From an uncultured bacterium (GTDB lineage Bacteria > Bacteroidota > Bacteroidia > Bacteroidales > Bacteroidaceae), in contig CAJMSE010000007.1 of assembly GCA_905216025.1 (NCBI GenBank), forward strand, positions 1-64,000: DNA of 64,000 nucleotides, given 5' to 3'. The notes beneath the pieces were generated by a model, which was given only the letters and a program-made list of their open reading frames with translations, ran no database searches and was not told the origin of the DNA. The position numbers and the translations under genes are program-made. Of the stretch, positions 47,201 through 55,665 are shown in pieces (position 1 is the stretch's first letter; every line of letters starts with the position of its first letter).

Positions 47201-47891
47201 CAATACCCTTCGACTTGGCAACATCAAGCTGCTTCTTCAGGTCGATGGATGCCGTATAAGCAGGAATTGACTCAAGATAGGCGGCATAGCCTTCCGGAGA
47301 TACGAAATACCAGTCGATGGCATTTGTCTCTACAGATGTGTCAAGACGCCACCACAACTCTGTGCTGGTCTTTGTAAGGTCTGCGCCGAAAGCTGTGTTG
47401 GGATAGGTCGCCTCATTGTTGTTTGCATTGCCTGCGCCTACAGAGATACGGTAGATATCGGCAGCCTGCGGAGTGAGCGTCCACAGTGTGTCGGCCTGAT
47501 TGGCCCAATCTACCCATACGCTTCCAAGGTCATCGGCATTATTCGGATCAATGGTGGCAGACCATGTCATCAGGATTTTCCCTTTAGGAGAACCTGCCTC
47601 AATGGAGTCTTTTAAAATAATACTCTTTCCGTCCCAAGAGCCGTCTTCTTCAAGATGCTTTGTTATCCACACCTTGTAACCCTTGTCGCCATAGCTAGCA
47701 CGGGTATCATAGCTATTGGCTCCGAGGAAGAAACCTTTAGCGCCCACGTTGTAGAGATACAACGCCTCGCCATACTGAAGCTGTGTCTTGGCGGGAACAG
47801 GCTTCTGCCTTACTCCGTCGACAATCTCAGCTTGCGCAATATTGCCCGCGAGCAATAAAGCACCTGCAATAAGTAGCTTTGATTTTTTCAT
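44289..47891 (-). CDS. Secreted three-module beta-sandwich protein, first gene of the locus
   Basis: A 1200-residue protein with a signal peptide (LLLAGNIAQA-E); no catalytic domain recognised. After an N-terminal ricin- or lectin-like stretch (about 40-200, YLYNVGAKGFFLGANSYD) come three related modules of about 170 residues. They begin LLTNPSYDKNTNDGWSG, LVNADYENGATGWEGSP and IKTPGFDKDGTNSTEGW. Each shares a central phrase of the form VPNGVYAVDVQAYYRAG and ends DxW(K/T)LKYxG. Ala-rich helical spacers separate them. The C-terminus is FNLSGAKMNSLQKGVNIVKV plus a basic end, a sorting-type tail. The modules resemble those in the GH51 and GH128-like proteins and are probably carbohydrate-binding; this is inference. 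Abundant surface protein is likely because it is promoter-proximal with its own terminator. Confidence 0.72.
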   Translation of the reverse strand: MKKSKLLIAGALLLAGNIAQAEIVDGVRQKPVPAKTQLQYGEALYLYNVGAKGFFLGANSYDTRASYGDKGYKVWITKHLEEDGSWDGKSIILKDSIEAGSPKGKILMTWSATIDPNNADDLGSVWVDWANQADTLWTLTPQAADIYRISVGAGNANNNEATYPNTAFGADLTKTSTELWWRLDTSVETNAIDWYFVSPEGYAAYLESIPAYTASIDLKKQLDVAKSKGIDVATEEAVYLNEAATVEEIEAATAAVIKKISEYDEQHVSADQPIDKTELLTNPSYDKNTNDGWSGTAPDKNALNFTALEFYNKTYNYYQAKTDVPNGVYAVDVQAYYRAGNAGPSYENFINDTEHRAKLFAKMGEDTVRVSIVNPFAEAPAEPVGIGNESSAGDPALYIPNNMEAGAAYFNLGKYHNTLFFGVDDNALTVGLEKKSTIDGDWTMLDNWTLKYYGNTPAAFQEWMKQVIADAPNFDNLPEGTLITKGMVDTYKASVAAVAGASDKAAVIAATKAIEEAAALVQANIDAWRKYKEAYNKGLETANNDQLQGPDMDILSDYVYGDAEDFMDDLTLTTEEILAEIEHLNTLIDNAVRNCVQPGQDVTNMYLVNADYENGATGWEGSPTVNGPANNKCAEKFNTAFDVYQVVKDAPIGVYSVSLQGFYRPGDNSVAYPKYLDGTLPKNNTICVYVNNNTDALTNIYDQKVTLGELFQTESLIGPAPFEDTDNNWWYVNDMTNAGIAFSNGMYTSKAFGLVAKKGDVLRIGIKGEKDNANQWVCWDSFKMIYEGFNAEIIKPELEKAIETLKGKQGTPMGVSIKKMVDEALNAANEAVSGGDGETMFNALSQIFEANDSATVSIALFAQLQNALETELVTAIYAYEQTADKDVVIAAKTLAEKINAGIDANTLENADAKALLQEIRLMVVKLSLPAGEASDDNALDYTNAIKTPGFDKDGTNSTEGWENTTGSSFGNNETNKATLMLEYWQSTVGIYQDLVGLPEGTYEVSVQAFSRNGSNEDELAAKVAGEPVKDPAYLYAVNGAGEQSAVVLAGITDGAIDAADAEAKGYTDLGSITIDGKDYALPNGMVSTNAFFTEEGKYMNSLIVKVGADGKLRIGIKKETKKDNDWVVMDTWKLKYFGANSSKEVTGDATGIENAVSETVAKMEFFNLSGAKMNSLQKGVNIVKVTTADGKVTVKKVVVK

Positions 47892-48423
47892 TACGTTAGG
47901 TTTTTTTATTAGTAAATGTATATATTTGGTGATAATTGTTAGTCGCTATCTTCTGTATATTAATATGTACGTTTATACCCCGCCCGCACTCATTCGCGCG
48001 GAGAGAATGCCTCATGAAACCTTCCGGCCCGGCGGGATTTATGGTAAAAATTACACTTATCCATCTTGCAAGCTACCATTGTCATGGTATCCTCGGTTTT
48101 ATCAGAATGTCAGTTCTATAGTTCCATTCATTAAGTTTGTGCGGCTAAATTATGAAAAATCTATAAATTACCCCCCCCGAAAGATTTAAAAGAAGTTAAA
48201 CACACGGGGATTCTGCCGAAAGAACAATAATAATTGAGCATTTATGGGTCAAAAATGCAATGTCGGGAAAGCAATATGGCACCTTAGAGGGCTGCCTGAG
48301 ACAGAATGTTGTGATAGCGGCTTCCCCTTTTCAGCTATCGTGGTTATGACAACAAGGCGGGGTCGGCTGCAATAGCCGGCCCCGTCCGAAATGTCATATA
48401 TCTGCTCCTGTGGAACAGGCGGC
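47892..48423. other. Gene-free region between the polysaccharide locus and the fumarate reductase operon
   Basis: No convincing gene. The part next to the first locus gene is AT-rich and should hold that operon's promoter. The best, imperfect candidate is TAATTTAG on the minus strand (plus 48145-48152), one base off TAnnTTTG. A C8 tract lies at 48171-48178. Two hairpins follow the fumarate reductase gene: GATAGC/GCTATC at about 48312-48340, and the GC-rich stem at 48358-48384. Confidence 0.5.
48358..48384 (-). terminator. GC-rich hairpin after the fumarate reductase operon
   Basis: CGGGGTCGGC (48358-48367) and GCCGGCCCCG (48375-48384) pair with one G-T mismatch around a 7-nt loop, 39 bp after the frdB stop. 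The T-run is weak (CCTTGTTG), so termination may be partial. Confidence 0.6.
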
Positions 48424-49179
48424 TTAATCTGCCAGCTTAGCCTTTATGAACTCGCGGTTCAGGCGGGCGATGTTGGCTATCGACTCGTTCTTCGGGCACT
48501 CTGCCTCGCAGGCGCGGGTGTTGGTGCAGTTTCCGAAACCGAGCTCCTCCATCTTCATCACCATTGCCTTGGCGCGCTTCGCAGCCTCGGGGCGTCCCTG
48601 GGGCAGGAGTGCGAGCTGGCTCACCTTAGAGCTGACGAAGAGCATCGCAGAGCCGTTCTTGCAGGCTGCCACGCAGGCGCCGCAACCGATACATGTGGCG
48701 CAGTCCATAGCCTCGTCTGCATCCTGCTTGGGGATGAGGATGGCGTTGGCATCCTGGGCCTGGCCTGTACGCACCGTGGTGTAGCCGCCGGCCTGTATGA
48801 TCTTGTCGAATGCCGAGCGGTCCACCATGCAGTCCTTGATGATGGGGAATGCGGCTGAGCGCCAGGGCTCAACGGTGATGATGTCGCCGTCGTTGAAGCG
48901 GCGCATGTAGAGCTGGCACGTCGTGGCACCCGTGGCAGGACCGTGGGGGTGTCCGTTGATGTAGAGCGAGCACATACCGCAGATACCCTCGCGGCAATCG
49001 TGGTCGAACACGAACGGCTCATAGCCGTCGCTGATAAGCTCTTCGTTAAGGATGTCGAGCATCTCGAGGAACGAGGTGTCATCCGGGATGTTCTTCATCT
49101 CGCGTGTATCGAAGTGGCCCTCGGCTTTGGGGCCATCCTGCTTCCAATACTTCAGTGTGAAACTTATATTTCTTGCCAT
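48424..49179 (-). CDS. frdB: Fumarate reductase/succinate dehydrogenase iron-sulfur subunit
   Basis: Carries electrons between the flavin subunit and membrane quinone. 251 residues with the [2Fe-2S] motif CREGICGMC plus a later Cys (TTC), the [4Fe-4S] motif CATCIGCGAC, and the [3Fe-4S] motif CTNTRACEAECPK. All ligands are intact. In anaerobic Bacteroidales the complex works as a menaquinol:fumarate reductase giving succinate. It is the last operon gene, separated from frdA by an inserted four-helix-bundle gene; its start at 49179 is preceded by T/G-rich (on plus) simple repeats that replace a normal ribosome-binding site. Confidence 0.96.
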   Translation of the reverse strand: MARNISFTLKYWKQDGPKAEGHFDTREMKNIPDDTSFLEMLDILNEELISDGYEPFVFDHDCREGICGMCSLYINGHPHGPATGATTCQLYMRRFNDGDIITVEPWRSAAFPIIKDCMVDRSAFDKIIQAGGYTTVRTGQAQDANAILIPKQDADEAMDCATCIGCGACVAACKNGSAMLFVSSKVSQLALLPQGRPEAAKRAKAMVMKMEELGFGNCTNTRACEAECPKNESIANIARLNREFIKAKLAD

Positions 49180-49182
49180 ATT

Positions 49183-49268
49183 TTTTAGGTTTTAGGGTTT
49201 TGGGGTTTTAGGGTTTTGAGGTTCCGCTTTTTTTAGGGGTTCAGGTTTTGGGGTTTCAGGTTTTAAGG
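49183..49268. repeat. Telomere-like TTTTAGGG/TTTTGGGG repeats
   Basis: The plus strand has runs AGGTTTTAGGG, GGGGTTTTAGGG, TTTTGAGG and CAGGTTTTGGGG, with many G3-G4 blocks spaced by T4. This could form a G-quadruplex on the strand opposite the coding strand. The tract fills the frdB initiation region and the last codons of the four-helix-bundle gene, supplying its Pro/Lys-rich tail. Confidence 0.75.
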
Positions 49269-49644
49269 TGATATTACCACTCTGAAAAGCCGGTTGCATC
49301 CTCGTGTATATCAAAGAAGAAAGCATCTTGTTCACCTGCTCATTCTGTTGCAAGAGATTCTGCGCCTCTCCTTCTTCTATGTAAGAGAATGACTGTGATA
49401 AAAGCAACTGGGTCTCCAATTCGTTGGATGAGCCTAATGAGACATACAGGAAATGTACCAAATCATTATTTGTTCCACGCCCGTAGCCCTCCGCAATATT
49501 CGATGCTATCGAAACGACGCACCGCCGCATCTGACTCACAAGACCATACACTTCACTTTTAGGATAAGAAGCAGTCGCTGTATAGACTTCTTTTGCCAAA
49601 GTCATAGCCTTTTGCCAAACCTGCAAGTTCTTATACGGTCCCAT
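49192..49644 (-). CDS. Four-helix-bundle protein, 23S rRNA intervening-sequence family (TIGR02436)
   Basis: A 150-residue protein from the chosen start at 49644 (MGPYKNLQVWQKAM). The family signature is clear: LQVWQKAMTLAKEVY, then VSQMRRCVVSIASNIAEGYGRG and LYVSLGSSNELETQL. Members were first found in insertions of 23S rRNA genes; their function is not established. The gene sits between frdA and frdB in the same direction, 97 bp after frdA and 12 bp before frdB. The C-terminal tail (about 25 residues ending PQNPKTPKP) is encoded by simple repeats and is not part of the fold. Another member lies at 60455-61012. Confidence 0.88.
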   Translation of the reverse strand: MGPYKNLQVWQKAMTLAKEVYTATASYPKSEVYGLVSQMRRCVVSIASNIAEGYGRGTNNDLVHFLYVSLGSSNELETQLLLSQSFSYIEEGEAQNLLQQNEQVNKMLSSLIYTRMQPAFQSGNITLKPETPKPEPLKKAEPQNPKTPKP

Positions 49645-49669
49645 ACTCAAAGCATTTATCACATCACAT

Positions 49670-49736
49670 CTTATAACCTTATGACCTCATAACCACCACT
49701 ACCTTATGACCTCATAACCTTATAACCTCATAACCT
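49670..49736. repeat. CTTATGACCTCATAACC simple repeats between frdA and the inserted gene
   Basis: About four copies of a 16-18 bp unit, (C)TTAT(A/G)ACCT(T/C)AT(A/G)ACC, fill the gap between the frdA stop and the inserted four-helix-bundle gene. With the tract at 49183-49268 they flank that gene on both sides. Confidence 0.75.
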
Positions 49737-49741
49737 AATTA

Positions 49742-51724
49742 TTAATTCTTGTAATTACGTGTCTGTACCTTGATTGCCTCATACTCGAGCGGTTCCTTGA
49801 TAAGTTCGGGAGCCTTCTCGTCGCTGCCCTGATACTCCCAGCAGCCTACGTAGAAGAACTCTTCGTCGTTACGCTTGGCCTCGCCCTCTTCGGTCTGATG
49901 CTCCTCACGGAAGTGTCCGCCGCAGCTCTCCTCGCGGTGCAGGGCATCGTAAGCGATGAGCTCACCCATGATGAAGAAGTCGCGCAGATGGAGCGCCTTG
50001 TCGAGCTCTACGTTGAGACCTTCCTTCACTCCGGGCACGTAGATGTCGTCGTAGAACTTCTTGCGCAGTTCCTTGATCAGGCGCAGGCCTTCCTCAAGGC
50101 CGGCCTTGGTACGGCCCATGCCGACATGCTCCCACATGATGTGGCCGAGCTCCTTGTGGAATGAGTCTACAGAGCGTGTTCCGCATACGTCCATGATGCG
50201 GTCTACCTCTGCCTCGACAGCCTTCTCGGCCTCCTCAAACTCGGGCAGGTCGGTAGATATGCGCGGCCAGATAGACTGGTCTGCCAGATAGTTCTGGATG
50301 GTGTAAGGCAGCACGAAGTATCCGTCGGCCAGACCCTGCATGAGGGCAGATGCGCCGAGGCGGTTTGCTCCGTGGTCGGAGAAGTTGCACTCGCCGATGG
50401 CGAAGAGTCCGGGGATGGTTGTCATCAGCTCGTAGTCTACCCAGATGCCGCCCATGGTGTAGTGGATGGCGGGGAATATCATCATCGGGTTGTAATACTT
50501 CACGCCGTTGATCTCGTTTGCCAGCTCGCCGGGGTTCACGTCGGTGATCTCCTCGTACATGTCGAACAGGTTGCCGTAGCGCTGCATTATCTGGTCGATG
50601 CCTAAGCGGTTGATAGACTCCGAGAAGTCGAGGAACACGGCCAGACCGGTGTTGTTCACGCCGAAGCCCTTGTCGCAGCGCTCCTTGGCTGCACGTGAAG
50701 CCACGTCGCGGGGCACGAGGTTACCGAATGCCGGATAGCGGCGCTCCAGATAGTAGTCGCGGTCTTCCTCGGGGATGTCGCTGCCCTTGATTTCTCCTGC
50801 CTGCAGGCGCTTGGCGTCCTCCAGCTTCTTGGGCACCCAGATGCGGCCGTCGTTACGCAGCGACTCCGACATAAGGGTCAGCTTCGACTGCTTGTCGCCG
50901 TGCACGGGGATACACGTGGGGTGAATCTGCACGTAAGAGGGGTTTGCGAAGTATGCTCCCTTGCGGTAGCAGGCCATCGCAGCCGAGCAGTTGCAGCCCA
51001 TGGCGTTGGTAGAGAGGAAGTATGTGTTTCCGTATCCGCCTGTGGCTATCACCACGGCGTTGGCGCTGAAGCGCTCGAGCTTGCCTGTGACGAGGTTCTT
51101 TGCGATGATACCGCGGGCACGTCCGTCGACGATCACGAGGTCTTCCATCTCATAGCGTGCATAGAGCTTCACCTTGCCGGCATTGATCTGGCAGCTCAGC
51201 GAGGAGTAGGCTCCGAGCAGCAGCTGCTGGCCTGTCTGTCCCTTGGCATAGAACGTACGCGACACCTGCGCACCGCCGAAAGAGCGGTTGGCAAGCATGC
51301 CGCCGTACTCGCGTGCGAAGGGTACGCCCTGGGCCACGCACTGGTCGATGATGTCGTTAGACACCTCTGCCAGACGGTATACGTTGGCCTCGCGGGCACG
51401 GTAGTCGCCGCCCTTGACGGTGTCGTAGAACAGGCGGTAGACAGAGTCGCCGTCGTTCTGATAGTTCTTGGCTGCGTTGATACCTCCCTGAGCGGCGATA
51501 GAGTGCGCGCGGCGGGGAGAATCCTGTATGCAGAAGTTGAGAACGTTGAAGCCCATCTCGCCGAGCGATGCTGCGGCGGAAGCGCCGGCCAGACCCGTAC
51601 CTACTACGATGACGTCGAGCTTGAGCTTGTTCTTGGGGTTCACCAGGCGCTGGTGAGCTTTATAGTTTGTCCATTTCTCGGCCACGGGGCCTTCGGGAAT
51701 CCTGGAATTTAATGTCTTTGCCAT
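49742..51724 (-). CDS. frdA: Fumarate reductase/succinate dehydrogenase flavoprotein subunit
   Basis: Catalytic subunit interconverting fumarate and succinate with covalently bound FAD. 660 residues, the usual Bacteroidetes length. Visible: FAD dinucleotide fold VVGTGLAGASAAASLGEMG, the flavin-linking His region RRAHSIAAQGGINA, the second FAD motif VVIATGGYGN, the active-site region VQIHPTCIP, GGIWVDYE, and the C-terminal domain. It is 43 bp downstream of the cytochrome b subunit. The C-terminus ends YEAIKVQTRNYKN. Confidence 0.97.
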   Translation of the reverse strand: MAKTLNSRIPEGPVAEKWTNYKAHQRLVNPKNKLKLDVIVVGTGLAGASAAASLGEMGFNVLNFCIQDSPRRAHSIAAQGGINAAKNYQNDGDSVYRLFYDTVKGGDYRAREANVYRLAEVSNDIIDQCVAQGVPFAREYGGMLANRSFGGAQVSRTFYAKGQTGQQLLLGAYSSLSCQINAGKVKLYARYEMEDLVIVDGRARGIIAKNLVTGKLERFSANAVVIATGGYGNTYFLSTNAMGCNCSAAMACYRKGAYFANPSYVQIHPTCIPVHGDKQSKLTLMSESLRNDGRIWVPKKLEDAKRLQAGEIKGSDIPEEDRDYYLERRYPAFGNLVPRDVASRAAKERCDKGFGVNNTGLAVFLDFSESINRLGIDQIMQRYGNLFDMYEEITDVNPGELANEINGVKYYNPMMIFPAIHYTMGGIWVDYELMTTIPGLFAIGECNFSDHGANRLGASALMQGLADGYFVLPYTIQNYLADQSIWPRISTDLPEFEEAEKAVEAEVDRIMDVCGTRSVDSFHKELGHIMWEHVGMGRTKAGLEEGLRLIKELRKKFYDDIYVPGVKEGLNVELDKALHLRDFFIMGELIAYDALHREESCGGHFREEHQTEEGEAKRNDEEFFYVGCWEYQGSDEKAPELIKEPLEYEAIKVQTRNYKN

Positions 51725-51767
51725 AATATTCTTTTCTTAACAATGAATTTACTTTTACCAGTAGGCA

Positions 51768-52454
51768 TTATCCGGCGCAGCATCCCAGACAGGGCTGGAT
51801 GGCGAAGAACAGCACTACGACGATGAATCCGAGGACGAGCAGCGTCGAGTAGACGATACCTATCATCCTCCAGCGGCAGAACCACACCTTGCCGCTCCAT
51901 CCCATTGTCTGAAGGGCGCTCCAGAAACCGTGAGACAGGTGGAACCAGAGGGCCACGAGCCATACGATGTAGAGAACCACGTAGACGGGGTTGGAGAACG
52001 TCTCCTGGATGTAGCCGTATCCGTTTGCGGGATCTCCGAGCGGGTCGGCGATGCCGAACAGCTCGGCAAACATCATGTTGTACCAGAAGTTGAACAGGTG
52101 GAGCAGCAGGCCGAGAACGACCACGATGCCCAGCGCGAGCATGTTCTGCGAAGCCCACTCAACCTTGGCGTGACGTGCGGTGACGTCGTAGCGCGAGGCA
52201 CCGCGGGCACGGCGGTTCTGAATCGTGAGCGTGAACGCATAGACGATGTGGGCCACGGCAAGCGCAGCCAGACCGAGCGTCGCCACGATGGCATACCAGT
52301 TGGCACCGAGAAGCTCGCAAATCATGTTGTAAGCATCACCTGAAATCAGCGCGACAACGTTCATCGACATGTGGAATGTCAGGAACAGGATGAGCGCGAT
52401 GCCGGTGACGGACATCACAACCTTTCGACCAATAGATGAATTAAATAACCACAT
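51768..52454 (-). CDS. frdC: Fumarate reductase/succinate dehydrogenase cytochrome b subunit
   Basis: Membrane anchor, 228 residues with five hydrophobic helices (about 12-35, 53-78, 101-125, 155-175, 190-220). His residues lie in FLTFHMSMN, VAHIVYAF, LLLHLFNFW and LWFHLSHGFWSA, the pattern of di-haem type B quinone reductases found in Bacteroidetes and epsilonproteobacteria. It passes electrons between menaquinol and FrdB. First gene of the operon, with a TAnnTTTG promoter about 130 bp upstream. The C-terminus is unusually Cys-rich (PCLGCCAG). Confidence 0.94.
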   Translation of the reverse strand: MWLFNSSIGRKVVMSVTGIALILFLTFHMSMNVVALISGDAYNMICELLGANWYAIVATLGLAALAVAHIVYAFTLTIQNRRARGASRYDVTARHAKVEWASQNMLALGIVVVLGLLLHLFNFWYNMMFAELFGIADPLGDPANGYGYIQETFSNPVYVVLYIVWLVALWFHLSHGFWSALQTMGWSGKVWFCRWRMIGIVYSTLLVLGFIVVVLFFAIQPCLGCCAG

Positions 52455-52585
52455 AAATGATTGAAATTAAATTATTTAAAAATTAAAACTAAGATTATCC
52501 AGCGGTGAACGGGGCCTCACGGCCCGATATAAAACGAATGAGCATCACCACCCGAGGGCGGATTTTCACCTCTTATATTAAGCCG

Positions 52586-52593
52586 CAAAATTA
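52586..52593 (-). promoter_or_regulatory. -7 promoter element for the frd operon
   Basis: TAATTTTG on the minus strand, a full TAnnTTTG match, about 132 bp before the frdC start. It is divergent from the mnmG promoter 55 bp away. Confidence 0.55.
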
Positions 52594-52646
52594 CAATAAA
52601 TTAATGATAAACCAAACTTTTTAAAGTAAAAATCATTTTTTATGAT

Positions 52647-52654
52647 TAAATTTG
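52647..52654 (+). promoter_or_regulatory. -7 promoter element overlapping the 5' end of mnmG
   Basis: TAAATTTG followed by CG, a full TAnnTTTG match. With normal spacing transcription starts near 52659-52661, only a few nt before the first usable ATG (52664). Confidence 0.6.
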
Positions 52655-52663
52655 CGCCCGATT

Positions 52664-54535
<1,872 letters not shown>

Positions 54536-54538
54536 CGG

Positions 54539-54554
54539 CGTTCCACGTGAAACA
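54539..54554. promoter_or_regulatory. parS-like site 1 (14/16 match)
   Basis: CGTTCCACGTGAAACA differs from the ParB-binding consensus TGTTTCACGTGAAACA at positions 1 and 5; C at position 5 is common in bacterial parS sites (TGTTNCACGTGAAACA), leaving one real mismatch. It lies in the 53-bp gap between mnmG and apt. Confidence 0.65.
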
Positions 54555-54588
54555 AACTAATTAAACACATATTGATAACTCACTGAGT

Positions 54589-55119
54589 ATGAACAACAAA
54601 ACATTAATGGACAACCTGCGTTGCATTCCGGATTTCCCGCAGAAGGGAATAAACTTCCGTGACGTGACAACGCTATTCAAAAACCCGGAGTGTCTGCGCA
54701 TAATGGTAGACGATCTGTACGAGATTTACAAGGATAAAGGCATCACGAAAATCGTCGGAATCGAGAGTCGTGGCTTCGTTCTGTCGTCCGCCCTCGCCAT
54801 TCGGCTTGGCGCCGGTGTGGTGCTCTGCCGCAAACCGGGCAAACTTCCGGCCGAAACGGTACAGGAAAGCTATACCAAAGAGTATGGCAGCGACACCATA
54901 GAGATTCATAAAGACGCCATTTCTGAAGATGATGTCGTACTGCTGCACGACGACCTGCTCGCCACGGGCGGCACGATGAAAGCCGCATACAACCTCGTGA
55001 GCAAGTTCAAGCCGAAGAATATCCTCGTGAACTTCATTATCGAAATAACCGACGAGGGACTTCACGGCAGGGATATATTCGACAAAGGCACCGAGGTGAC
55101 GACGCTCTTGACAATATAA
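54589..55119 (+). CDS. apt: Adenine phosphoribosyltransferase
   Basis: Salvages adenine: adenine + PRPP to AMP + diphosphate, in the cytosol. 176 residues, normal length. The N-terminal DLRCIPDFPQKGINFRDVTTL-type region, here from NLRCIPDFP, is diagnostic, and the PRPP-binding motif VVLLHDDLLATGGT is intact, as are IVGIESRGF and CRKPGKLP. It follows mnmG with a parS-like site between. Confidence 0.96.
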   Translation: MNNKTLMDNLRCIPDFPQKGINFRDVTTLFKNPECLRIMVDDLYEIYKDKGITKIVGIESRGFVLSSALAIRLGAGVVLCRKPGKLPAETVQESYTKEYGSDTIEIHKDAISEDDVVLLHDDLLATGGTMKAAYNLVSKFKPKNILVNFIIEITDEGLHGRDIFDKGTEVTTLLTI

Positions 55120-55126
55120 GAATGAT

Positions 55127-55160
55127 TCCCTCCAGGCCTCCCCAAGGGGAGGTGAAGGGA
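55127..55160. repeat. CTCCCC/GGGGAG palindrome, copy 1
   Basis: CCTCCCCAAGGGGAGG is a near-perfect palindrome just after the apt stop. Similar elements occur at 57736, 59041 and at both ends of 60089-60414. They could terminate transcripts, but their dispersal within intergenic gaps resembles a REP-type family. Confidence 0.65.
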
Positions 55161-55204
55161 TCGGGCGAGGACCTCGGAGCCATCAGAGAGGATTCAGCAG
55201 AAAC

Positions 55205-55443
55205 CAAAGACGATATAATATCATCACCTTTGTAGGGACAGGGTCTTATCTTTGTCCGTAGCCCGCAAATCAAAGACGATATAATATCATCACCTTTGTA
55301 GGGACATAGTCTTGTCTTTGTCCGTAGCCCGCAAGGGCTTTTGGATGGAAACACAATGTCTTTACCCATAAAGCACAAATATCATATCTGCACATGGATT
55401 AGCCCTCACGGGCTGCGGACAAAGACAAGACCCTGTCCCTACG
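55205..55443. repeat. Direct 66-bp repeats plus inverted copy, related to the 3.1-kb element
   Basis: Two 64-bp copies begin at 55205 and 55271, both holding ACGATATAATATCATCACC and GTAGGGACA...TTTGTCCGTAGCCCGCAA. An inverted copy (55401-55443, AGCCCTCACGGGCTGCGGAC then AAAGACAAGACCC) pairs with the second. The GTAGGGACA / GTCCGTAGCCCG(T/C)AAGGGCT core is the same as in the 3120-3295 arms. No coding capacity. Degenerate CTCCGAG/GAGCTCTCC repeats fill 55470-55610. Confidence 0.75.
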
Positions 55444-55611
55444 ACCTAATCCGGTCACCACGGATTTGCCACCGACCCTCGGAACTCTCCGAGGGTCCTG
55501 AGCTCTCCAATGACTCAAAAGAGCACTCCAAGCTCCCAGGCTCCCCGGAGAGCCCTGAGCCATCCGAGAACTCCGGATACCCAAAACCCTCCGAGCCCTC
55601 AGAGATCCTCC

Positions 55612-55627
55612 TGTTTCACGTGAAACT
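55612..55627. promoter_or_regulatory. parS-like site 2 (15/16 match)
   Basis: TGTTTCACGTGAAACT matches the parS consensus TGTTTCACGTGAAACA at all but the last base, with an intact 14-bp palindrome. It lies between apt and uvrC, 1.07 kb from the first site. ParB spreading from such sites organises the origin region. Confidence 0.8.
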
Positions 55628-55665
55628 TTAACCGGCAAACATCCTGTTATCAAACAAGTTAAGGC

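Noticed and set aside
52652..52663. TTG start for mnmG at 52652
   Set aside because: It overlaps the -7 promoter element and would precede the transcript start; ATG at 52664 or 52670 fits the family N-terminus.
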